The position numbers and the translations under genes are program-made. DNA of 64,000 nucleotides. It comes from Sunxiuqinia rutila. GTDB taxonomy: Bacteria > Bacteroidota > Bacteroidia > Bacteroidales > Prolixibacteraceae. Position 1 is the first letter of the stretch, and every line of letters starts with the position of its first letter. Positions 18,000 to 27,550 of this stretch are shown here, in pieces. The stretch lies in contig NZ_JBNGOT010000009.1 in NCBI RefSeq assembly GCF_050589705.1, forward strand, positions 62,001 through 126,000, written 5' to 3'. The notes under the pieces are model-generated. The model saw nothing but the letters and a program-made list of their open reading frames with translations. It did no database searches and had not been told where the DNA came from.

Positions 18000-20417
18000 A
18001 TGAAACCCGGAAAACCTATTCTCCTGCTACTGGCAAGCCTGCTTTTTTCAATCCAATTAGTTGCCCAACGAAACAATGCAACCCTATGGGGAAAGGTGAC
18101 CGGCGAAAATGGGCAAGCCATCGAACTGGCAAACATTGCCATAAAAAACTATCCGCTTGGAACGGTTACCGACTCTAAAGGCAACTATCTGCTGCGCATT
18201 CCTGCAGAAAAGGAACTTACCTTGATTTTTTCGTTTATGGGCTACCAAGCCATTGAAAAGGTCGTACAAGCCAAACAAGAAGAGCGTTTGGAGTTGAATA
18301 TCCAGCTTCGCATTCAGCCCAACACCATTGACGAGGTGCAGGTTTCGCGCCGGAAAAATGGGCACGGAACCATGACCCGCCTGGACCCGGCTTTCGCCAA
18401 CCAGCTGCCCGATGCCTCTTCCAGCGGTATTGAAACGCTGATCAAAACCCTGCCCGGCGTTTCCTCCAACAACGAACTTAGCTCACAATATTCTGTTCGC
18501 GGAGGCAATTTCGACGAAAATCTGGTGTACGTTAATGACATCGAAATCTACCGTCCTTTCCTGGTTCGCTCCGGGCAGCAGGAAGGCCTTAGCTTTATCA
18601 ATCCGGACATGGTATCAGCCATCGAGTTTTCAGCAGGGGGCTTCGATGCCCGCTACGGCGACAAAATGGCTTCGGTGCTGGATATCAAATACCGAAAACC
18701 CCTTGCATTCAGCGGCAGTGCCAGCGGCAGCCTGCTGGGCGGTTCGCTGCACGTGGAAGACCTGAGCAAAAACAAAAAACTGAGCTACACCGGTGGCGTT
18801 CGCTACAAAACCAACCGCTATTTGCTGGGAAGCCTGGACGAGAAGGGAGATTACAATCCCGATTTTATTGATATTCAAACCTACATCACCTACCACTTTA
18901 CCGATCACTTCGACCTGTCTTTTCTGTGGAACCTGGCCACCAACAATTACCATTTCAAACCCGAAACCCGTGCCACAAGCTTCGGAACCTTTCAAACCGT
19001 TTACAACACCAAAATCTACTTCGACGGGCAAGAAAAAGACCGCTTTGCCACCACGCTGGGCGCACTGTCAGCCAATTACCATCCCAGCAGCAAGCTCAAC
19101 CTGAAGCTGATCGCCTCTGCCTTTCGAACCAAGGAAGAAGTAAACTACGATATTCTTGGACGCTATTACCTCAACGAACTTGAACAGGACATGGCTTCCG
19201 AATCTGCGGGAGACAGTGTGCTCAATCTGGGAATTGGCTCTTTTCTGAATCATGCGCGAAACAAGCTATCGGCCAGAGTGGTCAGCTTTGCGCACAAGGG
19301 GGCTTACAGCAGTTCCAATCATCTTTTAAACTGGGAGATCAAAGCCCAGCTGGAAAACATTGACGACCGTGTCAATGAATGGGAGATACGCGACTCAACC
19401 GGCTACTCCCTGCCCTATTCGGATGAAAAGGTAGAACTGTTTCGTGTGGTCAACACCAACAATCAGATGAACAATCTGCGATTGTCGGGTCATCTGCAAG
19501 ACACCTATGCCGTACCCATAAAAAACGGTGAACTGTACCTGACCGGCGGGCTTCGATTCAATTACTGGAACTACACCAACGAATGGCTGCTGAGTCCGCG
19601 TTTTTCAGCCAGCTATTACCCCAAGGAACAATCCAGGCTTGTCTTTCGACTTGCCGGGGGAAGCTACCAGCAGCCAGCTTTGTTTAAAGAACTGAAAGAC
19701 CGGGACGGCAACATCAATCCCCGGATAAAAGCGCAAAAGTCAACTCAACTGGTACTGGGAACCGACTACCTGTTTCGGGCTTGGGACCGCCCGTTTAAAC
19801 TAAGCTCGGAGGTGTTTTACAAATACTTTTCACACTTGATTCCTTACCAAGTTGACAATGTTCAAATCCGCTACCTGGGCGACCAGGAAGCAACGGGCTA
19901 CGCTGCCGGATTTGACTTCAAAGTGAATGGCGAATTTGTGAGCGGGGTTGAATCGTGGGTGAGTGTATCGTTACTACAAACTCAGGAAGATATTATAGGC
20001 GATGGGTATGGTTGGATTCCCCGACCTACCGATCAGACACTTAACCTAAGCTTGTTTTTTCAGGATTATTTCCCTGGAAACCCCAGCTATAAAATGCACC
20101 TGGCGGCGTTTTACGGCTCACGGCTTCCTGTTGGCCCTCCCAACAGCGAACGCCATCAGGACACTTTTCGAATGCCTCCGTATCGACGGATTGATATTGG
20201 CTTTTCCAAAATTATTATTAGCCCTCAAAACCGCAGCGCGGCCAAGCTGCTCGCTCCCATCAAAGACCTGTGGTTAAGCCTGGAAGTCCTCAACCTGCTT
20301 GGTGTTCGGAATACAGTTTCGTACTTTTGGGTATCGAGTAATAGCGGCGATCTATTTGCCGTGCCTAATTACCTGACCGACCGAAAACTAAACGTCAAAT
20401 TAACCGTAAAATTCTGA
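18000..20417 (+). CDS. TonB-dependent receptor with N-terminal carboxypeptidase-like domain
   Basis: 805-residue outer-membrane transporter. It has a signal peptide (1-22, ending LVAQ), a CarboxypepD_reg-like domain (about 27-110, LWGKVTGENGQAIELANIAI...GTVTDSKGNYLLRIPA), a plug domain (about 120-235, LIKTLPGVSSNNELSSQYSVRGGNFDENLVYVNDIEIYRP) and a beta-barrel to the C-terminal Phe. Substrate cannot be told. It lacks the SusC signature length and no SusD follows. The next gene (PhzF family) starts 2 bases after the stop, so the two share a transcript. Confidence 0.93.
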   Translation: MKPGKPILLLLASLLFSIQLVAQRNNATLWGKVTGENGQAIELANIAIKNYPLGTVTDSKGNYLLRIPAEKELTLIFSFMGYQAIEKVVQAKQEERLELNIQLRIQPNTIDEVQVSRRKNGHGTMTRLDPAFANQLPDASSSGIETLIKTLPGVSSNNELSSQYSVRGGNFDENLVYVNDIEIYRPFLVRSGQQEGLSFINPDMVSAIEFSAGGFDARYGDKMASVLDIKYRKPLAFSGSASGSLLGGSLHVEDLSKNKKLSYTGGVRYKTNRYLLGSLDEKGDYNPDFIDIQTYITYHFTDHFDLSFLWNLATNNYHFKPETRATSFGTFQTVYNTKIYFDGQEKDRFATTLGALSANYHPSSKLNLKLIASAFRTKEEVNYDILGRYYLNELEQDMASESAGDSVLNLGIGSFLNHARNKLSARVVSFAHKGAYSSSNHLLNWEIKAQLENIDDRVNEWEIRDSTGYSLPYSDEKVELFRVVNTNNQMNNLRLSGHLQDTYAVPIKNGELYLTGGLRFNYWNYTNEWLLSPRFSASYYPKEQSRLVFRLAGGSYQQPALFKELKDRDGNINPRIKAQKSTQLVLGTDYLFRAWDRPFKLSSEVFYKYFSHLIPYQVDNVQIRYLGDQEATGYAAGFDFKVNGEFVSGVESWVSVSLLQTQEDIIGDGYGWIPRPTDQTLNLSLFFQDYFPGNPSYKMHLAAFYGSRLPVGPPNSERHQDTFRMPPYRRIDIGFSKIIISPQNRSAAKLLAPIKDLWLSLEVLNLLGVRNTVSYFWVSSNSGDLFAVPNYLTDRKLNVKLTVKF

Positions 20418-20419
20418 TC

Positions 20420-21208
20420 ATGAAACTTCCCATTTTCCAGGTTGATGCCTTTGCTGAAAAGCTTTTTCAGGGTAACCCCGCCGCTGTTATTCCGCTGAAG
20501 GAATGGCTCAGCGATGCACTGATGCAGTCCATTGCGTTGGAAAACAACCTGTCAGAAACAGCCTTTTTTGTACCCACCAAAGCTGGCTTTGAAATTCGCT
20601 GGTTCACCCCAAAAGCCGAAGTTGACTTATGCGGACATGCCACCCTGGCCACTGCACACGTCATATTCAATGAAGCCAGCTACCCACAAGACACGCTCAC
20701 CTTTAGCAGCCGAAGCGGGAAATTAACGGTGACAAAGTCAGCCAACATGCTCCAGCTCAACTTTCCGGCAGATACCATTCAGCCCATTGATGAACCGCGC
20801 GAGTTAATCCGGGCTTTAGGCAAAGCCCCCAGGGCCTGCTTCCTCGGAAAATCGGATTACCTGTTTGTGTACGACAGTCAGCACGAGCTGGAGCAAATGC
20901 AACCCGACTTCGGAACCTTAAAACATACCGGTGTTCGCGGAATCATTGTCACGGCTCCGGGCAATACCTCCGATTTTGTTAGTCGCTTTTTTGCTCCAGG
21001 TTTAGGCATTGATGAAGATCCGGTAACTGGCTCAGCTCACACCACACTGATGCCCTACTGGACCGATCGCTTACAAAAACAAGAGCTTTCAGCCCGCCAA
21101 ATTTCTTCACGCGGGGGGCTACTCCAATGCGCCTTGCAGGGCGACCGGGTTCTGATTGCCGGAAAAGCCGGAACCTTCCTGCGGGGCGAAATTTTCATTG
21201 ATTCCTAA
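20420..21208 (+). CDS. PhzF-family isomerase/epimerase-like protein
   Basis: 262 residues of the diaminopimelate-epimerase-like fold, in two similar halves. The start FQVDAFAEKLFQGNPAAVIPL and the conserved Glu in NLSETAFF (Glu46, the catalytic acid/base in PhzF) are present, as are FTPKAEVDLCGHATLA and a C-terminal GIDEDPVTGSAHTTL. The chemistry is probably isomerisation of a small carboxylic acid. Most family members have no known substrate, and nothing here suggests phenazine synthesis. It is translationally close to the upstream receptor gene. Confidence 0.92.
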   Translation: MKLPIFQVDAFAEKLFQGNPAAVIPLKEWLSDALMQSIALENNLSETAFFVPTKAGFEIRWFTPKAEVDLCGHATLATAHVIFNEASYPQDTLTFSSRSGKLTVTKSANMLQLNFPADTIQPIDEPRELIRALGKAPRACFLGKSDYLFVYDSQHELEQMQPDFGTLKHTGVRGIIVTAPGNTSDFVSRFFAPGLGIDEDPVTGSAHTTLMPYWTDRLQKQELSARQISSRGGLLQCALQGDRVLIAGKAGTFLRGEIFIDS

Positions 21209-21303
21209 CAAAGCCCAGAACATCGCAAAAAACTTTCCTTCCTGGTCCGTGTTTCAGCTTAATAACAAAACCGGCCAGTTGGCCGCTCAGGAATGGAAAG
21301 ACT

Positions 21304-23328
21304 ATGGAAAAACACGCCTATACCAACGAACTGATTCACGAAACATCGCCCTACCTTTTGCAACATGCACACAACCCCGTGCATTGGATGCCTTGGGGCG
21401 AAAAAGCCCTGCTTCGGGCGAAGAACGAGAATAAACTTCTGCTCATTAGCATTGGTTATGCCGCCTGCCACTGGTGTCATGTCATGGAGCACGAATCATT
21501 TGAAGATCCGGATGTCGCCCAGGTCATGAATACCCATTTTGTGTGCGTCAAAGTTGACCGGGAAGAACGGCCTGATGTGGATCAAATTTACATGAGTGCC
21601 GTCCAGCTAATGACTCAGCGTGGCGGATGGCCTTTGAATGCCATTGCCCTGCCCGACGGCCGCCCCATTTGGGGAGGGACCTATTTTCAGAAAGAAGTGT
21701 GGGTAGATGCCCTGCAGCAAATCCAGGCCTTTCATCTGCAAAACCCCGATAAAACCGAAGCCTATGCAGAACGTCTCAGCCAAGGAATAAGGGAAAGCAA
21801 CCTGATTCCCGTCAGCCAAACACCTCAGCCGTTGGACATTCATCAACTGAAACAGGCTGTTTCCCGCTGGAAACAAAACTTTGATCAGCTTGAAGGAGGT
21901 CAAAAAGGAGCTCCGAAATTCATGATGCCCAACAACCTGCAATTCTTGCTGCGCTGGGCACACCAGATGAACGACCACGAAACGCTTGCCTTTGTTGAAA
22001 CCACTTTGGAAAAAATGGCTCGCGGGGGCCTTTACGACCAAATTGGCGGCGGATTTGCCCGCTACTCCACTGACAGCTATTGGAAAGTGCCCCATTTTGA
22101 AAAGATGCTTTACGACAACGCACAACTGTTGAGCATTTATTCGCAGGCCTTTCAAAAGACACAAAACCCGCTTTACCAGCAAGTCGTCCAGCAAACCATT
22201 GCTTTTATTGAGCGAGAGCTGCACTCGCCGGAGGGCGGTTTTTACTCTTCGTTGGATGCGGACAGCGAAGGCGAAGAAGGTAAATTTTATGTGTGGCAAA
22301 AACAGGAACTTCAGGATTTACTGCAAACCGAATTTCCCTTATTTTCCGATTATTACCAGGTCAATGAAAACGGTTATTGGGAGCACGAAAATTACATCCT
22401 GCTGCGCCAACAATCCGACGAAACCTTTGCAACCAAACACGGCTTGTCGTTGAACGAACTCAAACAACGCGTAAAAAACTGGCAACAAAAACTTCTCGCG
22501 GTACGTGAACAACGCATCCGGCCGGGGCTTGACGATAAAATACTGACCTCGTGGAATGCGTTGACCATTTCAGGCTTAGTAGCCGCTTACCGGGCCTTTG
22601 GTGAAAATGTCTACCTGCACTTAGCCGAAAGAAACCTTCAGTTTCTGAAAGAAAAACAACTGACCTCCTCTGGTCTTCTGAGGCATTCCTATAAAAACGA
22701 AACCAGCAAAATTGACGGTTTTCTGGAAGACTATGCCTGTTTGATTCAGGCCTTGATTGACCTGTTTGAAACAACCGGCAACAGCAGCTACCTGAACGAC
22801 GCGCAGCAGCTAACCCACAAAACCTTTGAGTTATTTTACGACCTTGAAAAGAACATCTTCTATTTTACGGCTGAAACACAAACGGATGTCATCACCCGCA
22901 GCATTGAGGTGCATGATAATGTGATTCCAGCCTCCAACTCCGTAATGGCAAACAACTTGTTTCGACTGGGGCATTTCATCGGAGAGCAGAACTACCAGAA
23001 ATTGGCAGAAGGCATGCTTGAGAAACTGGTCGAAGATTTTAAAGTTTATCCATCCGGCTATTCCAACTGGATGCAATTGGCGCTCAGCCTCACCAGCAAG
23101 CACTACGAGGTGGCGCTTGTTGGCCAACAGGCTTTAGAAAAGCTCAAGGAGCTGCAAAAACACTACTTGCCCCACTGCCTGTTTTGCGCCAGTACAGCAG
23201 CCAGCCCCCTTCCTCTGCTAAAAAACCGGTTTAGTCCTTCCAAAACCTGGCTTTATGTTTGTCAGAATAGCAGCTGCCAGCTTCCATCCGAGTTGGTTTC
23301 AGAAACATTAAAATTACTTCTACCGTAA
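21304..23328 (+). CDS. YyaL-type thioredoxin domain / (alpha,alpha)6-barrel protein
   Basis: 674-residue protein of the DUF255 / spermatogenesis-associated protein 20 family. It has an N-terminal thioredoxin-like domain (about 1-165) with the family motif ACHWCHVMEHESF (Cys55-x2-Cys58) and VDREERPDVDQIYM, then a long six-hairpin glycosidase-like barrel (about 180-670) with GGGFARYSTDSYWKVPHFEKM. No signal peptide, so cytosolic. Function is not settled in the family. It is a single gene. Confidence 0.93.
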   Translation: MEKHAYTNELIHETSPYLLQHAHNPVHWMPWGEKALLRAKNENKLLLISIGYAACHWCHVMEHESFEDPDVAQVMNTHFVCVKVDREERPDVDQIYMSAVQLMTQRGGWPLNAIALPDGRPIWGGTYFQKEVWVDALQQIQAFHLQNPDKTEAYAERLSQGIRESNLIPVSQTPQPLDIHQLKQAVSRWKQNFDQLEGGQKGAPKFMMPNNLQFLLRWAHQMNDHETLAFVETTLEKMARGGLYDQIGGGFARYSTDSYWKVPHFEKMLYDNAQLLSIYSQAFQKTQNPLYQQVVQQTIAFIERELHSPEGGFYSSLDADSEGEEGKFYVWQKQELQDLLQTEFPLFSDYYQVNENGYWEHENYILLRQQSDETFATKHGLSLNELKQRVKNWQQKLLAVREQRIRPGLDDKILTSWNALTISGLVAAYRAFGENVYLHLAERNLQFLKEKQLTSSGLLRHSYKNETSKIDGFLEDYACLIQALIDLFETTGNSSYLNDAQQLTHKTFELFYDLEKNIFYFTAETQTDVITRSIEVHDNVIPASNSVMANNLFRLGHFIGEQNYQKLAEGMLEKLVEDFKVYPSGYSNWMQLALSLTSKHYEVALVGQQALEKLKELQKHYLPHCLFCASTAASPLPLLKNRFSPSKTWLYVCQNSSCQLPSELVSETLKLLLP

Positions 23329-23392
23329 ACATGTGCTTTATATAGCAGCACAAACCCCCAAAAGGCAACGCCCTCAATCTCAAAAACAGTCT

Positions 23393-23400
23393 TATCTTTG
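23393..23400 (+). promoter_or_regulatory. Putative -7 box of the EamA gene
   Basis: TATCTTTG matches the Bacteroidota -7 consensus, 86 bases before the preferred ATG. No TTG is present 19 bases upstream, so support is partial. Confidence 0.4.
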
Positions 23401-23486
23401 CTCGGCTCTTCGCAGGCATTTTGCTTATCAAGCAATTTCTGCAGAGGGCCAGCAATGATGAAGTAGTAACCGATCCGCATTCAGGC

Positions 23487-24404
23487 ATGACAAACAATCA
23501 AAAAGGAATTCTATACGCTGTTGTAACCGCTTTCTTCTGGGGGTTTCTGGCTATTTTCCTGAAGATAGCCGTTCAGCAGGTGGCACCACAAACCATTGTT
23601 TGGTTTCGTTTTGCCATAGCCTTTGTTTTACTGGCTGGCTGGCAGTTAGCACACCAACCTCAAAGTATGCGCATACTGGCTCGTCCTCCTTGGCTGTTGG
23701 TTTTTGCCGCCATGGCCTTGTCGTGGAATTACCTAGGCTTCATGCTTGGCATTCATTATACCACTCCGAGCAATGCCCAGCTAATCATCCAAACCGGTCC
23801 CATTTTGCTCGCACTGGCCAGTGTCATTCTTTTTAAAGAAAAAATACGCAAACTCCAGCTTGTTGGCTTCCTTGTCGCTGCGGTCGGCTTTGCCTTCTTC
23901 TACAGTCAGCAAATTAAATTGATGATTGGACAGGAGAGCGAATACAATCTCGGCATATTACTCACCCTCAGTGGAGCCATGGCCTGGTCGGTGTATGCCA
24001 TCCTTCAAAAGCGTCTGGTGCTTAGCCACTCAACGGCAAGCTTAAACTTATTTCTGTTTGGTTTTCCGGCACTTATTTACCTGCCATTTGTCGATTTTGC
24101 CCCTTTGCTTCAGCTAAGTTGGGTTTGGTGGGCCATCTTAATTTTCCTCGGACTAAACACTCTGATTGCCTATGGCAGCCTGGCACAAGCCTTAAAATAC
24201 ACGGAAGCCAACAAGGTAAGCATCATCATTATTCTGAATCCGATGATTACTTTTATCGTCATGGGCATACTGACCAAAATGGAAGTTTCCTGGATTGAAG
24301 GAGAGCAATTTTCGCTGCTTTCACTCTTGGGAGCCATTATTATTCTGTGTGGTGCTGTTCTTGTTGTTGGACGCAAAAAAAGAACCTCCGCTTCAAAGCG
24401 CTGA
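23487..24404 (+). CDS. EamA/DMT-family transporter
   Basis: 305 residues, about ten membrane helices in two EamA repeats (first about 7-137, second about 152-292). The N-terminal repeat starts KGILYAVVTAFFWGFLAIFLKIAV. I start it at ATG 23487 (MTNNQKG), because the alternative start at 23421 adds 22 hydrophilic residues before the first helix. Family members export amino acids or metabolites, and the substrate cannot be told here. The end is basic (GRKKRTSASKR), as expected for the cytoplasmic side. Confidence 0.9.
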   Translation: MTNNQKGILYAVVTAFFWGFLAIFLKIAVQQVAPQTIVWFRFAIAFVLLAGWQLAHQPQSMRILARPPWLLVFAAMALSWNYLGFMLGIHYTTPSNAQLIIQTGPILLALASVILFKEKIRKLQLVGFLVAAVGFAFFYSQQIKLMIGQESEYNLGILLTLSGAMAWSVYAILQKRLVLSHSTASLNLFLFGFPALIYLPFVDFAPLLQLSWVWWAILIFLGLNTLIAYGSLAQALKYTEANKVSIIIILNPMITFIVMGILTKMEVSWIEGEQFSLLSLLGAIIILCGAVLVVGRKKRTSASKR

Positions 24405-24614
24405 ATTGGATTACCGTACAAGTACTTGCCCTGTCTGTTTCAGACTAAAATCAGAATAGCCGGATCGGGGAATTAGTTCTACATTTCCACACTTTCATCT
24501 TCAGATAACCTAAAAAAGGGACAGACTCAACTACTACCCAATCCCACACATCACACTACTAATAAGCAACCTACAGGCAACAAACAACACTCCAGACTGA
24601 GTTTGGCAAGGTTT

Positions 24615-24634
24615 TTTCACTTTTTAAAGTGAAA
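24615..24634. promoter_or_regulatory. Palindrome before the nitroreductase gene
   Basis: TTTCACTTT and AAAGTGAAA form a perfect inverted repeat with a 2-base centre, ending 20 bases before the nitroreductase ATG. Position and symmetry fit an operator. It could also fold in RNA as a leader hairpin. Confidence 0.45.
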
Positions 24635-24654
24635 CAAAAAACGAGGTACGGAGC

Positions 24655-25293
24655 ATGAAGCGAGAGAATTCCACAAAGAAAAATATCATATCCGACGTAA
24701 ATAGAGAAAGCTGCTTTCAGGAGCTAATTGAAGGTCGTTGGAGTCCACGGGCATTTTCAGATGAAGCGATTCCAAACGAAACTATTTTCAAGCTATTTGA
24801 TGCCGGAAAAACCAGCATGTCCTGTTTTAACGAGCAGCCCTGGCGGGTTATTTTTGCCCGCAAACAGGATGAACACTATCCTCAATTATTTGACTGTCTG
24901 GGTGAATTCAATCAGAAATGGGTACAAACGGCACCTTGTCTCGGAGTTATTCTTGGTAAAAAGCACTTTAGCCGAAATGACAAGTACAATCGCCATCATC
25001 TGTACGACTCCGGTGCATTTATGGCCACAGTCACCTTCATGGCCGCCAGCCTCAACTTGTTTATTCACCAAATGGGCGGTTTTTCAACAGATAAAGTCAT
25101 TCATCATTTTCAAGTTCCGGCTAATTACGAACCGGCAGCCATGTTTGTCATTGGCTCCTTGGGCGATCCGGATCAACTGCCAGATGACCTTCAGGAAAAA
25201 GAACTTAAAAGATCACCCCGCCACAAAGTAGAGCAGTTTGTATTTGGCGCCCAATGGGAAGTTCCCTATTTCGCGCCTCACGAAAAAGATTAG
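24655..25293 (+). CDS. Nitroreductase-family protein
   Basis: 212-residue FMN-dependent oxidoreductase fold. The FMN-binding N-terminal pattern is seen in RWSPRAFSDEAIP, and SCFNEQPWRVIFA matches the family's SxxNxQPWR motif. YDSGAFMATVTFMAASLNL is the central helix, and FVIGSLGDP is the C-terminal FMN contact. It likely reduces nitro compounds, quinones or an enone using NAD(P)H. It is first of a run of small same-strand genes (PRPP-synthetase-named small protein, CsbD, MgtC). Confidence 0.9.
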   Translation: MKRENSTKKNIISDVNRESCFQELIEGRWSPRAFSDEAIPNETIFKLFDAGKTSMSCFNEQPWRVIFARKQDEHYPQLFDCLGEFNQKWVQTAPCLGVILGKKHFSRNDKYNRHHLYDSGAFMATVTFMAASLNLFIHQMGGFSTDKVIHHFQVPANYEPAAMFVIGSLGDPDQLPDDLQEKELKRSPRHKVEQFVFGAQWEVPYFAPHEKD

Positions 25294-25318
25294 AAAAGCA
25301 CGTTAAAAACATGAAATC

Positions 25319-25636
25319 ATGAATAAAAACAATCAATACGCCACTATGGTAGAAGCCCTGAAGGAGCTGGACAAAAGAGGTTATACCCACAACTTCAGGG
25401 TGAACGAATACGGGCAGTTGGAAGAAAACAGAACCAGACACTACCCGCCATCCGAAGTTGAACTGCATGAATTCCATCGCTTTGAAGGAGCAACCAACCC
25501 GTCAGACATGAGCATTGTATATGCCGTACAAACCAAGTCGGGAACAAAAGGAACCGTGGTAGACTCCTATGGGGCAGGCGGTTCAGCCGTAACCTCAAAA
25601 TTCATGAACAGCATCGACCAAAAACAATTTGAATAA
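25319..25636 (+). CDS. Small conserved protein often named 'phosphoribosylpyrophosphate synthetase'
   Basis: 105 residues, no signal peptide. The pattern TMVEALKELDKRGYTHNF, EVELHEFHRFEGATNPSDMSIVYA and GTVVDSYG is that of a short Bacteroidota family widely labelled as PRPP synthetase. It is far too short for that enzyme and lacks its PRPP-binding loop, so the name is not supported by the sequence. True function unknown. It lies 25 bases after the nitroreductase stop. Confidence 0.8.
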   Translation: MNKNNQYATMVEALKELDKRGYTHNFRVNEYGQLEENRTRHYPPSEVELHEFHRFEGATNPSDMSIVYAVQTKSGTKGTVVDSYGAGGSAVTSKFMNSIDQKQFE

Positions 25637-25723
25637 AAGAAACATCAGCACAATAACAGAAGGCTGAGCAAGCTGATGATTTCTAAAAAATCTCAGCCAG
25701 AAATTTTAAAAAATTGAAACACT

Positions 25724-25915
25724 ATGAGTGCAACAACAGACAAGATTAAAGGAAACTGGAATACCATTAAAGGAAAACTCAAGCAGAAGTATGCCGTATT
25801 AACAGAAGACGACCTGAATTATCAGGAAGGGCTGGAAGATGAACTCCTGGGCCGGATTCAACAAAAAACAGGTGAAACCAAACAGCAGATTAAAAACTTT
25901 ATCGATCAGCTCTAA
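25724..25915 (+). CDS. CsbD-family stress protein
   Basis: 63 residues with the CsbD pattern: DKIKGNWNTIKGKLKQKYAVLTEDDL, then EGLEDELLGRIQQKTGETKQQIKNFI. These small, highly charged helical proteins are induced by general stress in several bacteria, and their molecular role is unknown. It has its own start after an 87-base gap. Confidence 0.93.
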   Translation: MSATTDKIKGNWNTIKGKLKQKYAVLTEDDLNYQEGLEDELLGRIQQKTGETKQQIKNFIDQL

Positions 25916-26005
25916 CGATGAAAACTCCTGGCAGGAAAGAACTCTTAACTAAAGAGCCTGCCTGCCTTCGGATGACAAGGTTGAATAACCTCAAAAAGAA
26001 AGTTT

Positions 26006-26479
26006 ATGGTGGGCTACGAAAATCAACTCTGGATTTTGCTTGACGTGCTTATTGCCGCCGTTCTTTCAAGCCTTATTGGTCTGGAAAGAGAAAAGCTTTC
26101 AAAACCGGCAGGGTTGCGCACCAACATGATTGTTGGTAGCATATCCTGCTTTTTTGTTTCGATCAGTCCCAACCTCAGCAACTTCATCCAATCGAGCATC
26201 GAAAGTGACTTAATCCGTGTTGATCCCATCCGGATTCTTCAAGCCATTATTGTGGGCATCAGCTTCATTGGTGCCGGCACTATTCTGAAATCCAAAGAAG
26301 AAAACACCGTCCAGAACTTAACTACCGCCTCCATTCTGCTTTACTCCACGGGAATAGGCATTGCCGTGGCTTTAAAAGCATACATCATCGCATTGGGCCT
26401 GGCACTAATTGGCCTACTCATCAACTCCCTTCACCATTGGCAAAGACTAAAAGCACTGTTTTCCAAACGTAAAAAATAA
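26006..26479 (+). CDS. MgtC/SapB-family membrane protein
   Basis: 157 residues with about four membrane helices. The family core is clear: SLIGLEREKLSKPAGLRTNMIVG, then LQAIIVGISFIGAGTILK, then NLTTASILLYSTGIGIAVAL. It lacks the C-terminal soluble domain of virulence MgtC and so is the short SapB-like form. In other bacteria members affect magnesium starvation responses or ATP synthase, but no claim can be made here. Confidence 0.92.
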   Translation: MVGYENQLWILLDVLIAAVLSSLIGLEREKLSKPAGLRTNMIVGSISCFFVSISPNLSNFIQSSIESDLIRVDPIRILQAIIVGISFIGAGTILKSKEENTVQNLTTASILLYSTGIGIAVALKAYIIALGLALIGLLINSLHHWQRLKALFSKRKK

Positions 26480-26490
26480 CACGTACCGAA

Positions 26491-26520
26491 TTGACCTACA
26501 AGAAGAATCACCTATCTTTG
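26491..26520 (+). promoter_or_regulatory. Full Bacteroidota vegetative promoter
   Basis: TTG (26491-26493), exactly 19 bases, then TATCTTTG (26513-26520), matching the sigma-ABfr type -33/-7 promoter in both elements and spacing. It lies 16 bases before the phosphotriesterase-family ATG, which supports starting that gene at 26537 rather than at the in-frame TTG at 26522. Confidence 0.75.
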
Positions 26521-26536
26521 ATTGAAAACGAAGGAC

Positions 26537-27544
26537 ATGCGACAACTCCCTTTTCTTTTTATGCTGATTTTTATGCTGGCTTGCTCCCGTCAGCCCGAAG
26601 GTAATATCATCACCGTCAATGGCATTATTCCACCCCAAGCACTTGGAAAAACACTGGAACATGAACATATCCTGGTGGACTTTTCGGGAGCCGAGAATTA
26701 TCACCCCGAGAACTACAACCGACAGGAAGCTTTCAACCGAATTTTGCCTGAATTGGAAAAACTAAAACACCATGGTGTCCAATCGTTTATAGCATGCACT
26801 CCGCAATTTGTTGGCCGCGATGTGGTCTTGCTTAAGAACCTGGCTGATGCAACGGGCTTAAATATCCTAACCAACACCGGTTTTTATGGTGCTCAAAACA
26901 ATAAGTTCATCCCCAAACATGTGTTTGACATGCCTGCTGAAGCTATTGCGGCCTTTTACATTGCCGAGTTTGAACAAGGTATTGAAGCCTCCGGCGTTCG
27001 TCCCGGATTTATAAAAACAGCTGTCGACAGAAAGCCGTTATCAAACTTTCACGTCAAGTTGGTGCGTGCCGCCGCCATCGCCCATAAAGCTACCGGATTG
27101 ACCATCATGTCGCACACCGGACCTGCATTGCCTGCTTTTCAGCAATTGAAAATCCTTTCAGCTGAAGGCGTTGCTCCCGAAGCCTTTATCTGGACACATG
27201 CCAGTGATGAAGAAGACTGGACCAAGCTGGTAACAGCTGCCCAAATGGGGGCCTGGATTTCACTTGATAAATATGGCTGGGATGAAGAATTCTTAAAAGG
27301 TGAAGTCCTGGGTTATCTGAAAAAACAAGGGGTATTGGATAAGGTTTTAATTTCGCACGATGCCGGTTGGTACGATCCTAATCAGCCAGGCAAAACCATT
27401 CAGCCCTATACGCCGATTTTTGAAACCCTGATCCCCAACCTGAAAGCCAACGATTTTACGGCTGCTGATATTGACCAGTTGCTGATTCACAACCCGGCCA
27501 AAGCATTTACGGTTACCAAACGATTAATCTCCCAATCAAACTAA
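26537..27544 (+). CDS. Phosphotriesterase-family lipoprotein
   Basis: 335 residues with a lipoprotein signal (MRQLPFLFMLIFMLAC|S). The amidohydrolase-fold metal ligands are in order: HEHILVDF (the HxH pair), GFIKTAVD (carbamylated Lys), TIMSHTG, WTHASDE and ISHDAGW (His and Asp). A binuclear metal hydrolase, most likely a lactonase or esterase; true phosphotriesterase activity is not implied. Anchoring in the envelope is unusual for a family that is mainly cytosolic. A promoter lies 16 bases upstream, and a small lipoprotein gene follows after 6 bases. Confidence 0.9.
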   Translation: MRQLPFLFMLIFMLACSRQPEGNIITVNGIIPPQALGKTLEHEHILVDFSGAENYHPENYNRQEAFNRILPELEKLKHHGVQSFIACTPQFVGRDVVLLKNLADATGLNILTNTGFYGAQNNKFIPKHVFDMPAEAIAAFYIAEFEQGIEASGVRPGFIKTAVDRKPLSNFHVKLVRAAAIAHKATGLTIMSHTGPALPAFQQLKILSAEGVAPEAFIWTHASDEEDWTKLVTAAQMGAWISLDKYGWDEEFLKGEVLGYLKKQGVLDKVLISHDAGWYDPNQPGKTIQPYTPIFETLIPNLKANDFTAADIDQLLIHNPAKAFTVTKRLISQSN

Positions 27545-27550
27545 AACACC

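Noticed and set aside
18000..20417. TonB receptor as a SusC homologue
   Set aside because: It lacks SusC length and a SusD partner. PhzF follows instead.
25931..25961. GGCAGG...CCTGCC hairpin between the CsbD and MgtC genes
   Set aside because: The stem is short with a long loop and no T-run. Too weak to call a terminator.
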